Source: Bacteroidales bacterium (GTDB lineage: Bacteria > Bacteroidota > Bacteroidia > Bacteroidales > UBA1402). From it: DNA of 44,524 bases. The stretch spans positions 1 to 44,524 of the forward strand of contig JAFUIP010000005.1 of assembly GCA_017468435.1 (NCBI GenBank), read 5' to 3'. Under the pieces are notes generated by a model. That model was not told the origin of the DNA. It ran no database searches and worked only from the letters and a program-made list of their open reading frames with translations. Below are positions 35,100 to 44,202 of this stretch, piece by piece. The stretch's first letter is position 1, and every line of letters begins with the position of its first letter. The position numbers and the translations under genes are program-made.

Positions 35100-36083
35100 A
35101 TGGACAATTTCAGAACAATCATTCCCATTAAAAAGGAGTTTCATTTGAGTCATGCGGACGACATCGTCTCCATGGGTTCCTGCTTTGCAGATAGAATAGG
35201 AAATCTGTTAAAACAGAGCGGTTTCTATGTAGAACAAAATCCATTCGGCGTTTTGTATAATCCTATGTCGGTGGTAAAAGCCTTGGAACTTTTGTGGTAC
35301 GATATTCCTTTCAAAGAAGACGATTTGTTTGAATATCAAGGACTTTACTCAAGTTTCATGCATCACACTTCTTTCTCTGGAAGCGACAAGGCCGCCGTGT
35401 TGCAACGCATTCGCTCGGTGAATCATCGCGCCTCAGAAGCCTTACACGATGCTACTTGTCTGATGATTACCTTCGGCACCTCCTGGGTCTATGCCTTGGC
35501 CGAAACCGGAAAGATTGTTGCCAATTGCCATAAATTGCCTGATTATCATTTTGTTCGCCGTCGTTTGGAAGTAGATGAAATCGTAGATTATTACACTTCG
35601 TTCTTCGAAACTGTTTTTCAGGAAAAGCCCGATTTGAAGGTTTTGATGACGGTGAGTCCCATTCGTCATTTCAAGGATGGCGCCCACGAAAATACGCTCA
35701 GCAAGGCGGTGCTGCATCTGGCCATAGACGAACTCGGCCTGCGTTTTCCGCAAATTGTCTATTTCCCTGCCTACGAGCTGCTTTGCGATGATTTGCGCGA
35801 TTATCGTTTTTACGACGAAGATATGTTGCATCCCAATGCGGTGGCCGTGAAATATATCTGGGACGCTTTTTCGCAATTTGCTTTCGACAAGGGCACCAAA
35901 GATTTGATTCTGCAGTTGCAGAATATTCATAAAGCTATGCAACACAGACCTTTGCATCCTGACGATGAGGCTTATGTGCGTTTTGCTCAGAAAAATCTCG
36001 CGGCCATTGCCGTTTTGCAGGCGCAGCATCCCGAAATAGATTTGTCTCAGGAACAAGATTTCTTTAAGCGAATTTTAGAATGA
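35100..36083 (+). CDS. GSCFA-domain protein, SGNH-hydrolase-like
   Basis: 327 residues from the ATG at 35100; the frame extends up to a TTG at 35079, but that codon lies upstream of the promoter box. The eponymous motif 'SMGSCFADRIG' is at about 23-33. Further conserved blocks are 'NPFGVLYNP', 'TFGTSWVY' and 'SPIRHFKDGAHENTLSK', and near the end 'DEDMLHPNAVAVKYIW', which carries a D..H pair fitting an SGNH-type hydrolase (Ser in GSCFA, Asp and His in DMLHP). The substrate is unknown. It overlaps the bifunctional MurF-Alr gene by 4 bp, so a role linked to peptidoglycan or envelope precursors is a reasonable guess. Confidence 0.85.
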   Translation: MDNFRTIIPIKKEFHLSHADDIVSMGSCFADRIGNLLKQSGFYVEQNPFGVLYNPMSVVKALELLWYDIPFKEDDLFEYQGLYSSFMHHTSFSGSDKAAVLQRIRSVNHRASEALHDATCLMITFGTSWVYALAETGKIVANCHKLPDYHFVRRRLEVDEIVDYYTSFFETVFQEKPDLKVLMTVSPIRHFKDGAHENTLSKAVLHLAIDELGLRFPQIVYFPAYELLCDDLRDYRFYDEDMLHPNAVAVKYIWDAFSQFAFDKGTKDLILQLQNIHKAMQHRPLHPDDEAYVRFAQKNLAAIAVLQAQHPEIDLSQEQDFFKRILE

Positions 36084-38566
36084 AAGCACTGACACTCAGT
36101 TATATTGCCAATTGTTTGCAGCAGGCTTCCTTGTTGAAGTCACCGCTAATGTCGCAGGAAAATCCCATGGCGCTGAAAGAGGCTTCGCGCCGCATTTCGC
36201 ATTGCCTTATTGATAGCCGAAAACTGCACAGCCCGCATGATACGCTGTTTTTTGCCTTGCGCACCGGCAGTAACGACGGCCACAAATACATTTCACAACT
36301 ATATCAGCGTGGTGTGCGCGCCTTCGTGGTGATGGAAAAGCCCGCTTCACCGGAAACTTCGCTGGAAATATCGCAGGAAGCTTTCGCGGAGGCAGATTTC
36401 TTGGTGGTGGAAGATACTTTACAAGCTTTGCAGGCATTGTCTGCTTGTGTAAGAGCAACTTGCCAAGCGCCTGTGTTGGCCATTGCGGGCAGCAACGGAA
36501 AAACCATTGTCAAGGAATGGATCTGGCAATTGTTGCGTCAGGAAGTGCAGATAACGCGTTCGCCCGGCAGTTTCAATTCGCAAATCGGTGTGCCGCTTTC
36601 TTTGTTGGAATTGGATGAGGAAACGCAATTGGCTATCATTGAGGCCGGTATTTCCCAAAAAAGTGAAATGGAAAAGTTGGCGCGCATGATTGCTCCTATG
36701 GTGGGTTTGTTTACGAATATAGGCTCGCCGCATCAGGAAAACTTTGCTTCCCGGCAAGAAAAATTGCTGGAGAAGTGTCGCCTGTTCGAAGCTTGCGAAA
36801 CCATTATCTATTGTGCCGACCAAGAGGAAGTCGATGCAACCATGAAGCGACTTTTCCCCGCCAAACGCCTATTGCCCTGGTCTTCGAAAGATATTTCGCC
36901 CGCGCTGCTCTCTGCTTTTCCCTTCGACGACGAGGCTTCTTTGCAGAATATCGGCCATGCACTGGCATTTTGTCGATATTTCATGCCGCAGCTTTCCGAA
37001 GAGACGCTCAGAGAAAAATTGGCACGTATAGAGCCGGCGCCCATGCGCTTGGAACTGAAAGAAGGAAAGAATGGCTGTGTGCTCATCAACGATACCTACA
37101 ATGCAGATGTTCAAGCTCTTGCTTTGGCTCTCGATTTCCAAGCCGGTCGTGATGTTCAAGCCGGTCGTGATGCGGCCAAACATCTTTCGCGAAGCCTTAT
37201 TCTCTCAGATATTTACCAAACCGGAAAGGACGCCGCTCAGTTGTATGCCGAGCTGGCGGATATGATAAGTCATTATAAGATAAGTCGTTTCGTGGGCATT
37301 GGCCCCGCGCTTTGTCAATTTGCCGATGCCTTTCCTGCCGCTTCGCGCTTTTTCTTGAGCACAGAAGATTTTCTGACCTCCGATATCACGGAATCCTTTT
37401 CACAAGAATTAGTTTTGATAAAGGGTTCGAGACGTTTTGGTTTTGAACGCATTACCGAGGCTTTGGCACTGAAAACGCATCAAACGCGTCTGGAAGTGAA
37501 TTTAGATGCTATCGTGCATAATTATCGCTATTTCAGGTCTTTGCTGAATCCTTCCACCAAAATGATTGCCATGGTGAAGGCAGAAGCTTATGGTTTGGGC
37601 GCGGTGGAAATAAGCCGTACTTTGCAGGCGCAAGGCTGTGACGCCGTGGCAGTTGCTGTGGTAGATGAGGGCATTCGTCTGCGTCAGGCGGGCATCAGCA
37701 TTCCCATCTTGGTGATGAATCCCGATATCTCGGTTTTGCCGCTTTGCTACGAGTATCATCTTGAACCTGAAATATATAGCTTCGCACTTTTGAGAGCCTT
37801 TTTGGAATGTGGTCAACGTCTGGGTATCAGGCAGTATCCCTTCCACTTGAAATTGGATACCGGTATGCATCGTTTGGGCTTCACGCAGGCAGATATCCCC
37901 GCCTTGTTGGAGCTTCTGCAGTCGCAGAAAACCCTGATACTGAGCAGTGTGTTCACCCATTTGGCCGGTAGCGACGAGGCTTGTTTCGACGATTATACCA
38001 CTTTGCAGTGGCAAACTTTCGATGCGATGTCTTCGCAAATCCGCGCGGCTTTTCCCTATGACATAGACAGACATATTCTGAACTCGGCCGGCATAGAACG
38101 TTTCACGCAGTGGCAGTGCGAGCGAGTTCGTTTGGGCATTGGATTATACGGCATTTCGCCCGTCAATCAGCAGGCTTTGATGCAGGTGGCTTCGTTCAAG
38201 ACTCAGATTCTGCAATTGCATCATTATGCCAAGGGAGAGAGCATTGGCTACAGTCGCAAGGCCTTCTTGGAGAAGGATTCCGTGGTGGCTACCATTCCGG
38301 TGGGCTATGCCGATGGTTTCCTACGTCGCAACAAGGGCGGAGAAGTGCTTGTGAACGGCCGCCGAGCCCGCTTGCTGGGCAATATCTGCATGGATGCCTG
38401 CATGGTAGATGTCACCGACATTCCCGATGTGAAAGAGGGCGATACCGTCGTTCTTTTTGGCGACTCTCTCAGTATTTCCCAGGTGGCCGAACGTCTCGAC
38501 ACCATTCCTTACGAAATCCTCACTTCTGTTTCCCAGCGCGTCAAACGCGTCTATTTTCATGAGTGA
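36080..38566 (+). CDS. murF-alr: Bifunctional MurF (UDP-MurNAc-tripeptide:D-Ala-D-Ala ligase)/alanine racemase
   Basis: 828 residues, a fusion known in Bacteroidetes. The MurF part (about 1-455) has the ATP loop 'GSNGKT' near 137-142 and 'IGVPLSLLELDEETQLAIIEAG'-type Mur ligase segments. The alanine racemase part (about 460-828) has the PLP lysine in 'MVKAEAYGLGAVE' near 498 (Glu where Asn is usual, giving KAEAYG), 'HLKLDTGMHRLGF', and the second catalytic tyrosine in 'IGYSRKAF' near 722. One protein thus makes D-alanine and adds D-Ala-D-Ala to the muropeptide precursor. An 18-bp tandem duplication in the MurF part encodes 'QAGRDVQAGRDA'. The ATG overlaps the GSCFA stop by 4 bp. Confidence 0.93.
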   Translation: MKALTLSYIANCLQQASLLKSPLMSQENPMALKEASRRISHCLIDSRKLHSPHDTLFFALRTGSNDGHKYISQLYQRGVRAFVVMEKPASPETSLEISQEAFAEADFLVVEDTLQALQALSACVRATCQAPVLAIAGSNGKTIVKEWIWQLLRQEVQITRSPGSFNSQIGVPLSLLELDEETQLAIIEAGISQKSEMEKLARMIAPMVGLFTNIGSPHQENFASRQEKLLEKCRLFEACETIIYCADQEEVDATMKRLFPAKRLLPWSSKDISPALLSAFPFDDEASLQNIGHALAFCRYFMPQLSEETLREKLARIEPAPMRLELKEGKNGCVLINDTYNADVQALALALDFQAGRDVQAGRDAAKHLSRSLILSDIYQTGKDAAQLYAELADMISHYKISRFVGIGPALCQFADAFPAASRFFLSTEDFLTSDITESFSQELVLIKGSRRFGFERITEALALKTHQTRLEVNLDAIVHNYRYFRSLLNPSTKMIAMVKAEAYGLGAVEISRTLQAQGCDAVAVAVVDEGIRLRQAGISIPILVMNPDISVLPLCYEYHLEPEIYSFALLRAFLECGQRLGIRQYPFHLKLDTGMHRLGFTQADIPALLELLQSQKTLILSSVFTHLAGSDEACFDDYTTLQWQTFDAMSSQIRAAFPYDIDRHILNSAGIERFTQWQCERVRLGIGLYGISPVNQQALMQVASFKTQILQLHHYAKGESIGYSRKAFLEKDSVVATIPVGYADGFLRRNKGGEVLVNGRRARLLGNICMDACMVDVTDIPDVKEGDTVVLFGDSLSISQVAERLDTIPYEILTSVSQRVKRVYFHE
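37139..37174 (+). repeat. 18-bp tandem duplication inside murF-alr
   Basis: Two 18-bp units (CAAGCCGGTCGTGATGTT and a copy ending CG) match at 16 of 18 positions. They keep frame and add a second QAGRD to the protein. Confidence 0.8.
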
Positions 38567-38609
38567 AAAATTTGTGAGAAAATAAGCCTATTCTTCACAG
38601 TCCTTTTAT

Positions 38610-38617
38610 TATATTTG
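38610..38617 (+). promoter_or_regulatory. -7 box of the fuc cluster
   Basis: TATATTTG (TAnnTTTG) lies 81 bp upstream of the fucI ATG, giving a leader of about 75 nt. No matching -33 TTTG at normal spacing is evident, which could mean activator dependence. Confidence 0.55.
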
Positions 38618-38698
38618 CCAATCCTTTTGTGCAATTTTCCATGGATTTTTGCCAAAGGTTTAAGGATAATAATCTAACAACATTAATTACAAATATTT

Positions 38699-40468
38699 AT
38701 GAAAGCAAATCATCCAAAAGTCGGTATCCGTCCTATTATTGACGGTCGCGAAAGAGGTGTTCGCGAAAGCCTCGAGGTTCAAACCATGAACATGGCTAAG
38801 AACGTTGAAAATCTGATTACTTCCACTTTGAAATACAGCGACGGAACCCCCGTGCAATGTGTTATTGCCGATGGCACCATCGGTCGCGTGGCCGAAGCTG
38901 CTGCCTGTGCCGAAAAGTTCGAACGTGAAGGTGTGGGTCTGACCATCAGCGTGACGCCTTGCTGGTGCTATGGTACGGAAACCATCGATATGAATCCTTA
39001 TTATCCCAAGGCTATCTGGGGTTTCAACGGAACTGAACGTCCCGGTGCTGTGTATTTGGCTGCTGCTTTGGCCGGTCATGCACAGAAGGGTTTGCCTACT
39101 TTTGGTATTTATGGACAGCATGTACAGGATGCCGGTGATACGGAAATTCCCGAAGATGTAAAGGAAAAATTGATTCGTTTCACCAAAGCCGGTTTGGCGG
39201 TGGCTGAAATGCGAGGTAAATCGTATCTCTCTATCGGTGGCGCTTGTATGGGTATTGCCGGTTCTATCATCGATCCTGATTTCTTCCAGGATTACTTGGG
39301 CATGCGCAACGAATATATCGACATGGTGGAAGTGTTGCGCCGCATCGACAATAAGATCTACGACGAAGAAGAATACAAGAAGGCTTATGAATGGACTTTG
39401 AAGCACTGCAAGGTGAACGAAGGTCACGACTACAATACTTTGTGGCAACATACTCGCGAAGAAAAGGATTCCGATTGGGAATTCGTAGTGAAGATGTACC
39501 TTATCATCCGCGACTTGATGGAAGGCAATCCTGCTTTGAAGGAAAAGGGTTTCAACGAAGAATCTTTGGGTCATAATGCCATTGTGGCCGGTTTCCAAGG
39601 CCAGCGTCAATGGACCGACTATATGCCCAACTGCGACTTCCCTGAAGCTTTGCTCAATACTACTTTCGACTGGAACGGTGCCCGCGAACCCAAGATTCTG
39701 GCTACTGAAAACGATGCTTTGAACGGTGTTTCCATGTTGTTCGGTAAATTGCTGACCAACCGTGCCGTGATGTTCTCTGACGTTCGTACTTACTGGAGCC
39801 CCGAATCGGTAGAACGCGTGAGCGGTCATAAACTGGAAGGCAAGGCTGCCAATGGTATCATTCACTTGATCAACTCCGGTGCAACGGCTTTGGACGCTAC
39901 CGGCCAGGCTACCGAAAACGGACAACCCGTGATGAAACCTCACTGGGAAATGACTCAAGAAGATATCGAAGGCTGCTTGAAGGCAACTACTTGGTATCCT
40001 GCTGACTGTGGCTATTTCCGTGGCGGTGGTTTCTCTTCTCAGTTCTTGAGCAAGGGTGGCATGGAAGTGACCATGTTCCGTCTGAATCTGGTTAAGGGTC
40101 TTGGTCCCGTGCTTCAGATTGCTGAAGGTTGGACGGTTGATGTTCATCCTGAAACTTTCGAAATTATCAACAAACGTACTGATAAGACTTGGCCTACCAC
40201 TTGGTTTGCTCCTCGTTTGTGCAACAAGGATCAGTTCAAGGATGTTTACAGCGTGATGAACAACTGGGGCGCCAACCATGGTGCTATCGCTTATGGCCAT
40301 ATCGGTGCAGATTTGATTACTTTGGCTTCTATTCTTCGTATCCCTGTTTGTATGCACAATGTGGAAGACGAAAAGATTTTCCGTCCTTCTGCATGGAATG
40401 CCTTCGGTATGGATAAAGAAGGTGCCGATTATCGTGCTTGTCAGAACTTTGGTCCTATCTACAAATAA
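38699..40468 (+). CDS. fucI: L-fucose isomerase
   Basis: 589 residues, matching E. coli FucI in length. It interconverts L-fucose and L-fuculose and can act on D-arabinose. The metal-binding and catalytic residues line up: E337 in 'ATENDALNG', D361 in 'SDVRTYW' and H527 in '[10 protein letters not shown]'. The N-terminus '[19 protein letters not shown]' is typical. It is the first gene of a four-gene run with fucP, an aldo-keto reductase and a zinc dehydrogenase. Its stop TAA shares its last A with the fucP start. No fuculokinase, aldolase or regulator lies beside it. Confidence 0.96.
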   Translation: MKANHPKVGIRPIIDGRERGVRESLEVQTMNMAKNVENLITSTLKYSDGTPVQCVIADGTIGRVAEAAACAEKFEREGVGLTISVTPCWCYGTETIDMNPYYPKAIWGFNGTERPGAVYLAAALAGHAQKGLPTFGIYGQHVQDAGDTEIPEDVKEKLIRFTKAGLAVAEMRGKSYLSIGGACMGIAGSIIDPDFFQDYLGMRNEYIDMVEVLRRIDNKIYDEEEYKKAYEWTLKHCKVNEGHDYNTLWQHTREEKDSDWEFVVKMYLIIRDLMEGNPALKEKGFNEESLGHNAIVAGFQGQRQWTDYMPNCDFPEALLNTTFDWNGAREPKILATENDALNGVSMLFGKLLTNRAVMFSDVRTYWSPESVERVSGHKLEGKAANGIIHLINSGATALDATGQATENGQPVMKPHWEMTQEDIEGCLKATTWYPADCGYFRGGGFSSQFLSKGGMEVTMFRLNLVKGLGPVLQIAEGWTVDVHPETFEIINKRTDKTWPTTWFAPRLCNKDQFKDVYSVMNNWGANHGAIAYGHIGADLITLASILRIPVCMHNVEDEKIFRPSAWNAFGMDKEGADYRACQNFGPIYK

Positions 40469-41769
40469 TGGCAGTCATGACCAAGTCTAACAATTCGATT
40501 CCGGTGGTTACCAGGCAATTGCTTGTTCCATTTATCCTGGTAACCTCTCTCTTCTCACTTTGGGGATTTGCCAACGATATTACCAATCCTATGGTAAGAG
40601 CATTCTCCAAAGTGCTCTTGATGAGCAATTTTGAAGGTTCTTTGGTGCAGTTTGCTTTCTATGGCGGTTATTTTGCCATGGCTTTTGTGGCTGCCTATTT
40701 CATTAAAAAATTCTCTTACAAGACGGGTATTCTCTTGGGTTTGGCTTTGTATGCCACCGGTGCTTTCTTGTTCTATCCTTCCAGTTTGGGACATGCGTTT
40801 TGGCCCTTCCTCCTGTCTTATTTTATCTTGACTTGCGGTCTTTCTTTCTTGGAAACCAGTGCCAATCCCTACATTTTGTCTATGGGCGACGCGGCTACGG
40901 CTACTCGTCGTCTGAACTTGGCGCAGGCTTTCAATCCCATGGGCTCTTTGTTGGGAATGTTTACGGCTCAGAATTTTATCCTGGCTCGTCTGAACAGTGC
41001 TACCTTCGAAGAAAGAGAAGCCCTTCGCGCAGTAGATCCCGAGGCTTTCGAACTGCTTCGTCAATCCGATTTGGCTGTGATCCGCAATCCTTACGTGGTT
41101 ATCGGCGCCGTGGTCTTTGTGTTCTTCCTGGTGTTCCTGTTTACCAAGATGCCTAAGTCTCAGAGCGATGGTGATTTCAATTTGAAGGATACTTTCTCGC
41201 GTTTGCTCAAGAATAAGCGTTATTACGAAGGTGTTATTGCCCAATTCTTCTATGTGGGCGTGCAGATTATGTGCTGGACTTTCATTATTCACTACGCAGA
41301 AATGGAATTGGGTATCCCCAACGACACCGCTCAATTGTACAATATCGTGGCCATGTCTATTTTCTGCGTGAGCCGTTTTATCTGCACCTATCTGCTCAAA
41401 TATGTGCGTCCGGGCGTTTTGCTGAAGTGTTTGGCTTTCGGCGGTATTGCTTTGGTGTTGGGCGTTATCTTTATCAAAGGCATGCTGGGTCTGTATTGTC
41501 TGATTGGCATTTCGGCTTGTATGTCGTTGATGTTCCCCACTATCTACGGTATTGCTTTGGATGGTATCGGACAAGATGCTGAATTCGGTGCGGCCGGCCT
41601 GATCATGGCTATTCTCGGCGGTTCTGTCATGCCTCCTCTGCAAGCTCTGATGATTGACCAGGAAAGCATTCTCGGTTTGTCTGGTGTGAGATTCTCCTTT
41701 ATTTTACCTTTGATTTGTTTTATTGTCATTGCAATTTATGGTCATCGTAACCGCGATTTGGCCAGATAA
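40468..41769 (+). CDS. fucP: L-fucose:H+ symporter-type MFS permease
   Basis: 433 residues from the ATG at 40468 (MAVMTKSN), which overlaps the fucI stop by one base; the frame continues up to a TTG at 40438 inside fucI, rejected for lack of reason. About twelve membrane helices are visible. FucP signatures include 'FSLWGFANDITNPMV' in the first helix, which contains the Asp used for proton coupling in E. coli FucP, and 'LSFLETSANPYI' with 'RRLNLAQAFNPMGSLLG'. Context with fucI supports fucose import, though related permeases carry glucose/galactose or other sugars. Confidence 0.9.
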   Translation: MAVMTKSNNSIPVVTRQLLVPFILVTSLFSLWGFANDITNPMVRAFSKVLLMSNFEGSLVQFAFYGGYFAMAFVAAYFIKKFSYKTGILLGLALYATGAFLFYPSSLGHAFWPFLLSYFILTCGLSFLETSANPYILSMGDAATATRRLNLAQAFNPMGSLLGMFTAQNFILARLNSATFEEREALRAVDPEAFELLRQSDLAVIRNPYVVIGAVVFVFFLVFLFTKMPKSQSDGDFNLKDTFSRLLKNKRYYEGVIAQFFYVGVQIMCWTFIIHYAEMELGIPNDTAQLYNIVAMSIFCVSRFICTYLLKYVRPGVLLKCLAFGGIALVLGVIFIKGMLGLYCLIGISACMSLMFPTIYGIALDGIGQDAEFGAAGLIMAILGGSVMPPLQALMIDQESILGLSGVRFSFILPLICFIVIAIYGHRNRDLAR

Positions 41770-41786
41770 TTCTAATTGTTTTTAAT

Positions 41787-42797
41787 ATGGAAAATATTCA
41801 AGCAATCGATCCTAATATGGTTCCTAAGGTGACCTTGGCCTCCGGCGATCAGATTCCTGCTGTGGGTTTGGGTACTTTTGGTTCGGATAATTATACGGCC
41901 GATGTTATTGCTGAGGCTGTCAAGTTGGCTGTCAAGGCCGGTTATCGTCATATCGACTGTGCCGCCGTGTATGGCAATGAAAAGGAAATCGGCCAAGCGC
42001 TGAAAGAACTTTTCGAAGAAGGCGTGGTAAAGCGCGAAGAACTTTGGATTACGTCTAAGGTTTGGAATGATATGCACGACCATGTGGAAGAGGCTTGCCA
42101 AGAATCTTTGGATAAATTGGGTCTGGATTATCTGGACCTTTATCTGGTGCATTGGCCTTTCCCCAATTATCATGCGCCTAAGGTGAGCGTTGACTCCCGC
42201 GACCCTAATGCGAAGCCTTATATCCACGAAGATTACATGAAGGTTTGGCGTGCCATGGAGTCTTTGCAAGAAGCCGGCAAGGTGCGCAATATCGGTACTT
42301 CCAACATGACCAAGGCCAAGATGGAATTGCTCTTGCGCGACTGCAAAATCAAGCCCGCCTGCAACGAAATGGAAATGCATCCTCACTTCCAACAGCCTGA
42401 GCTGAAGAAATATATGGAAGATAATGGTATTGCTGTCATCGGTTTCTGTCCCATCGGTTCACCGAATCGTCCTGAACGTGATAAAACGCCCGAAGATACC
42501 GTGCCCATCGAAGATCCTGTAATGGTGGAAATTGCCAAGAATCATGGTGTTCATCCGGCGGTGATTTGCATTAAGTGGGCTGTTCAGAATGGTCAGATTC
42601 CTATTCCTTTCTCGGTGAAGCCTCCTAAATTTATGAGCAATTTGCGTGCTGCTGTCGAAGATCCACTCACGCCCGAAGAAATGGAAGCTATCCGCAAAAT
42701 AGATCGCAACTGCCGTTTTATCAAGGGTCAGGTGTTTACTTGGCCGGGTGCTACATGGCAGGATCTGTGGGATGAAGATGGAATTATCCGTCAGTAA
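41787..42797 (+). CDS. Aldo-keto reductase
   Basis: 336 residues, AKR TIM barrel. The catalytic tetrad is complete: D57 in 'HIDCAAVYGN', Y62, K91 in 'WITSKVW' and H122 in 'LVHWPF'. 'IGTSNMTKAKME' and the NADP-site 'IPIPFSVKP' are also typical. It lies 17 bp after fucP, so it is co-transcribed with fucI-fucP. Possible roles are reduction of lactaldehyde to 1,2-propanediol at the end of fucose breakdown, or action on fucose or fuculose itself as in oxidative fucose pathways. The sequence does not choose between these. Confidence 0.88.
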   Translation: MENIQAIDPNMVPKVTLASGDQIPAVGLGTFGSDNYTADVIAEAVKLAVKAGYRHIDCAAVYGNEKEIGQALKELFEEGVVKREELWITSKVWNDMHDHVEEACQESLDKLGLDYLDLYLVHWPFPNYHAPKVSVDSRDPNAKPYIHEDYMKVWRAMESLQEAGKVRNIGTSNMTKAKMELLLRDCKIKPACNEMEMHPHFQQPELKKYMEDNGIAVIGFCPIGSPNRPERDKTPEDTVPIEDPVMVEIAKNHGVHPAVICIKWAVQNGQIPIPFSVKPPKFMSNLRAAVEDPLTPEEMEAIRKIDRNCRFIKGQVFTWPGATWQDLWDEDGIIRQ

Positions 42798-42848
42798 TTG
42801 ATTTGCTACTATATATAATAAGGTATAGGTTTTTAAAATTATATTCAA

Positions 42849-43910
42849 ATGAGTAAAACAATGCAAGCGGCATATTTGCCCGGAAATAGCACGGTTGTGC
42901 TGAAAGAAGTTGAGATTCCCGAACCTGGTTATGGTGAAGTTCTCATCAAGATGAAATCTTCTACGATTTGTGGTAGTGATATCCGTGCCATTTATCGCGA
43001 ACACACCGGAAAGGGTCCCGAAGGTTATCAGAACAAGATTTGCGGACACGAACCCAGTGGTCAGATTGTAAAATGCGGCCCTGGTCTGCGTCGTTTCAAG
43101 GAAGGCGATAGAGTAGTGGTTTATCATATTTCCGGTTGCGGTGTTTGTAACGATTGCCGTCGTGGTTATATGATTAGTTGTACCAGTTCTTATCGTCGTG
43201 CTTATGGTTGGCAACGCGATGGTGGTATGGCTGAATATCTCTTGGCTGAAGAAAAAGACTTGGTTCTTTTGCCCGATTCTCTCACGTATACCGATGGCGC
43301 TCAGATTGCCTGCGGTTTCGGTACGGTATATGAAGGTTTGGAAAAAATCGGTATCTGCGGAAACGATGCTGTATTGGTAGTTGGTCTCGGTCCTGTGGGT
43401 CTGGCTGCTTTGATGTTGGCTAAGGCTATGGGTGCCAACAAGTTGATTGGTGTCGATACGGTTCAAGAACGTTTGGATATCGCCAAGGAAAAAGGTTTGG
43501 CCGATCATGTGATCCTGTCTGATGCTTCTGCTTTGGATAAAATCAAGGAACTGACAGGCGGTATGGGTGTTGAACGTGCTGTAGATTGCTCAGGAAACAC
43601 CTACGGACGTCAGTTGGCAATCCGTGCTGCCCGCAAATGGGGTAAGATTGTCTTCATTGGCGAAGGTGGTACGGTTGAAATGAATCCCAGTCCCGATATT
43701 ATCCACGATCAGAAAACCATCTATGGTTCTTGGGTAACCAATATCTGGCGCATGGAAGAATTGGTAGAACGTATCGTTCGTTGGGGTATCCATCCCGAAG
43801 ATTTGGTGACCAACCGTTTCACTTTGGATCATGCTTCCGAAGCTTTCGCTTTGATGAACGAAGGAAAGTGCGGTAAGGTAGCCGTGGTATTCGACGAAGA
43901 AATCAAGTGA
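42849..43910 (+). CDS. Zinc-dependent medium-chain dehydrogenase (alcohol/polyol type)
   Basis: 353 residues. Catalytic zinc ligands are C41 ('TICGSD') and H67-E68 ('CGHEPSG'). The structural zinc site is C97, C100, C103 and C111 ('CGVCNDCRRGYMISC'). The Rossmann loop 'VGLGPVGLAA' near 178 and 'GVDTVQERLD' with an acidic residue at the end of the second strand suggest NAD+ preference. It lies 51 bp after the aldo-keto reductase and ends at a strong terminator, so it closes the fuc cluster. Relatives include sorbitol, idonate and threonine dehydrogenases. A sugar or polyol substrate is inferred from context. Confidence 0.88.
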   Translation: MSKTMQAAYLPGNSTVVLKEVEIPEPGYGEVLIKMKSSTICGSDIRAIYREHTGKGPEGYQNKICGHEPSGQIVKCGPGLRRFKEGDRVVVYHISGCGVCNDCRRGYMISCTSSYRRAYGWQRDGGMAEYLLAEEKDLVLLPDSLTYTDGAQIACGFGTVYEGLEKIGICGNDAVLVVGLGPVGLAALMLAKAMGANKLIGVDTVQERLDIAKEKGLADHVILSDASALDKIKELTGGMGVERAVDCSGNTYGRQLAIRAARKWGKIVFIGEGGTVEMNPSPDIIHDQKTIYGSWVTNIWRMEELVERIVRWGIHPEDLVTNRFTLDHASEAFALMNEGKCGKVAVVFDEEIK

Positions 43911-43931
43911 TTTTCTGCGAATATTCAATAG

Positions 43932-43975
43932 GAACCTGTTCTCTGTGGTCTTCACGAGAACAGGTTCTTTTTTTT
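43932..43975 (+). terminator. Terminator after the zinc dehydrogenase
   Basis: GAACCTGTTCTC pairs perfectly with GAGAACAGGTTC, followed by eight or so T. It ends the fuc cluster. Confidence 0.93.
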
Positions 43976-43976
43976 A

Positions 43977-44155
43977 CGTCAAGTCTATCTTCATGATTTG
44001 TTTGGGCGTTTCATGACTTTGTCTGTGATGTTGATTCCGGCCATGCAGTCCTTGTTTAAATTGGCAGCTCTAAACTCCCTGCAATGGTGGATGGTGTTGG
44101 CTTGCTCTGTGGGAGCCTTGTTCTTGAGTGACTTAATATATATAGTACCTATCTT
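43977..44155 (+). pseudogene. Possible remnant of a P-type cation ATPase C-terminus
   Basis: An open frame begins right after the preceding terminator and reads '...YLHDLFGRFMTLSV', then 'MQSLFKLAALNSLQWWMVL' and 'VGALFLSDLIYIV'. The pattern of a hydrophobic helix, F-K-L-x-x-L-x-x-x-x-W and another hydrophobic helix resembles the last two helices of P-type cation-transporting ATPases. There is no ATG-led start with a promoter box, and the frame runs into the hairpin at 44156. I read it as the 3' end of a deleted gene still followed by its terminator. The similarity is my recollection only. Confidence 0.3.
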
Positions 44156-44202
44156 GCAAGAGGCCCTTTTTCGTATAATGAAGAAGGTCTCTTGCTATTT
44201 TT
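44156..44202 (+). terminator. Terminator-like hairpin after the gene remnant
   Basis: GCAAGAGGCC... pairs with ...GGTCTCTTGC over about 16 bp with G-U pairs, followed by TATTTTTA. It suggests a transcription unit once ended here. Confidence 0.65.

Noticed and set aside
38687..40357. 556-codon minus-strand frame opposite fucI
   Set aside because: fucI has all catalytic residues on the + strand; the opposite frame shows no domain and is a shadow of the biased codon use.
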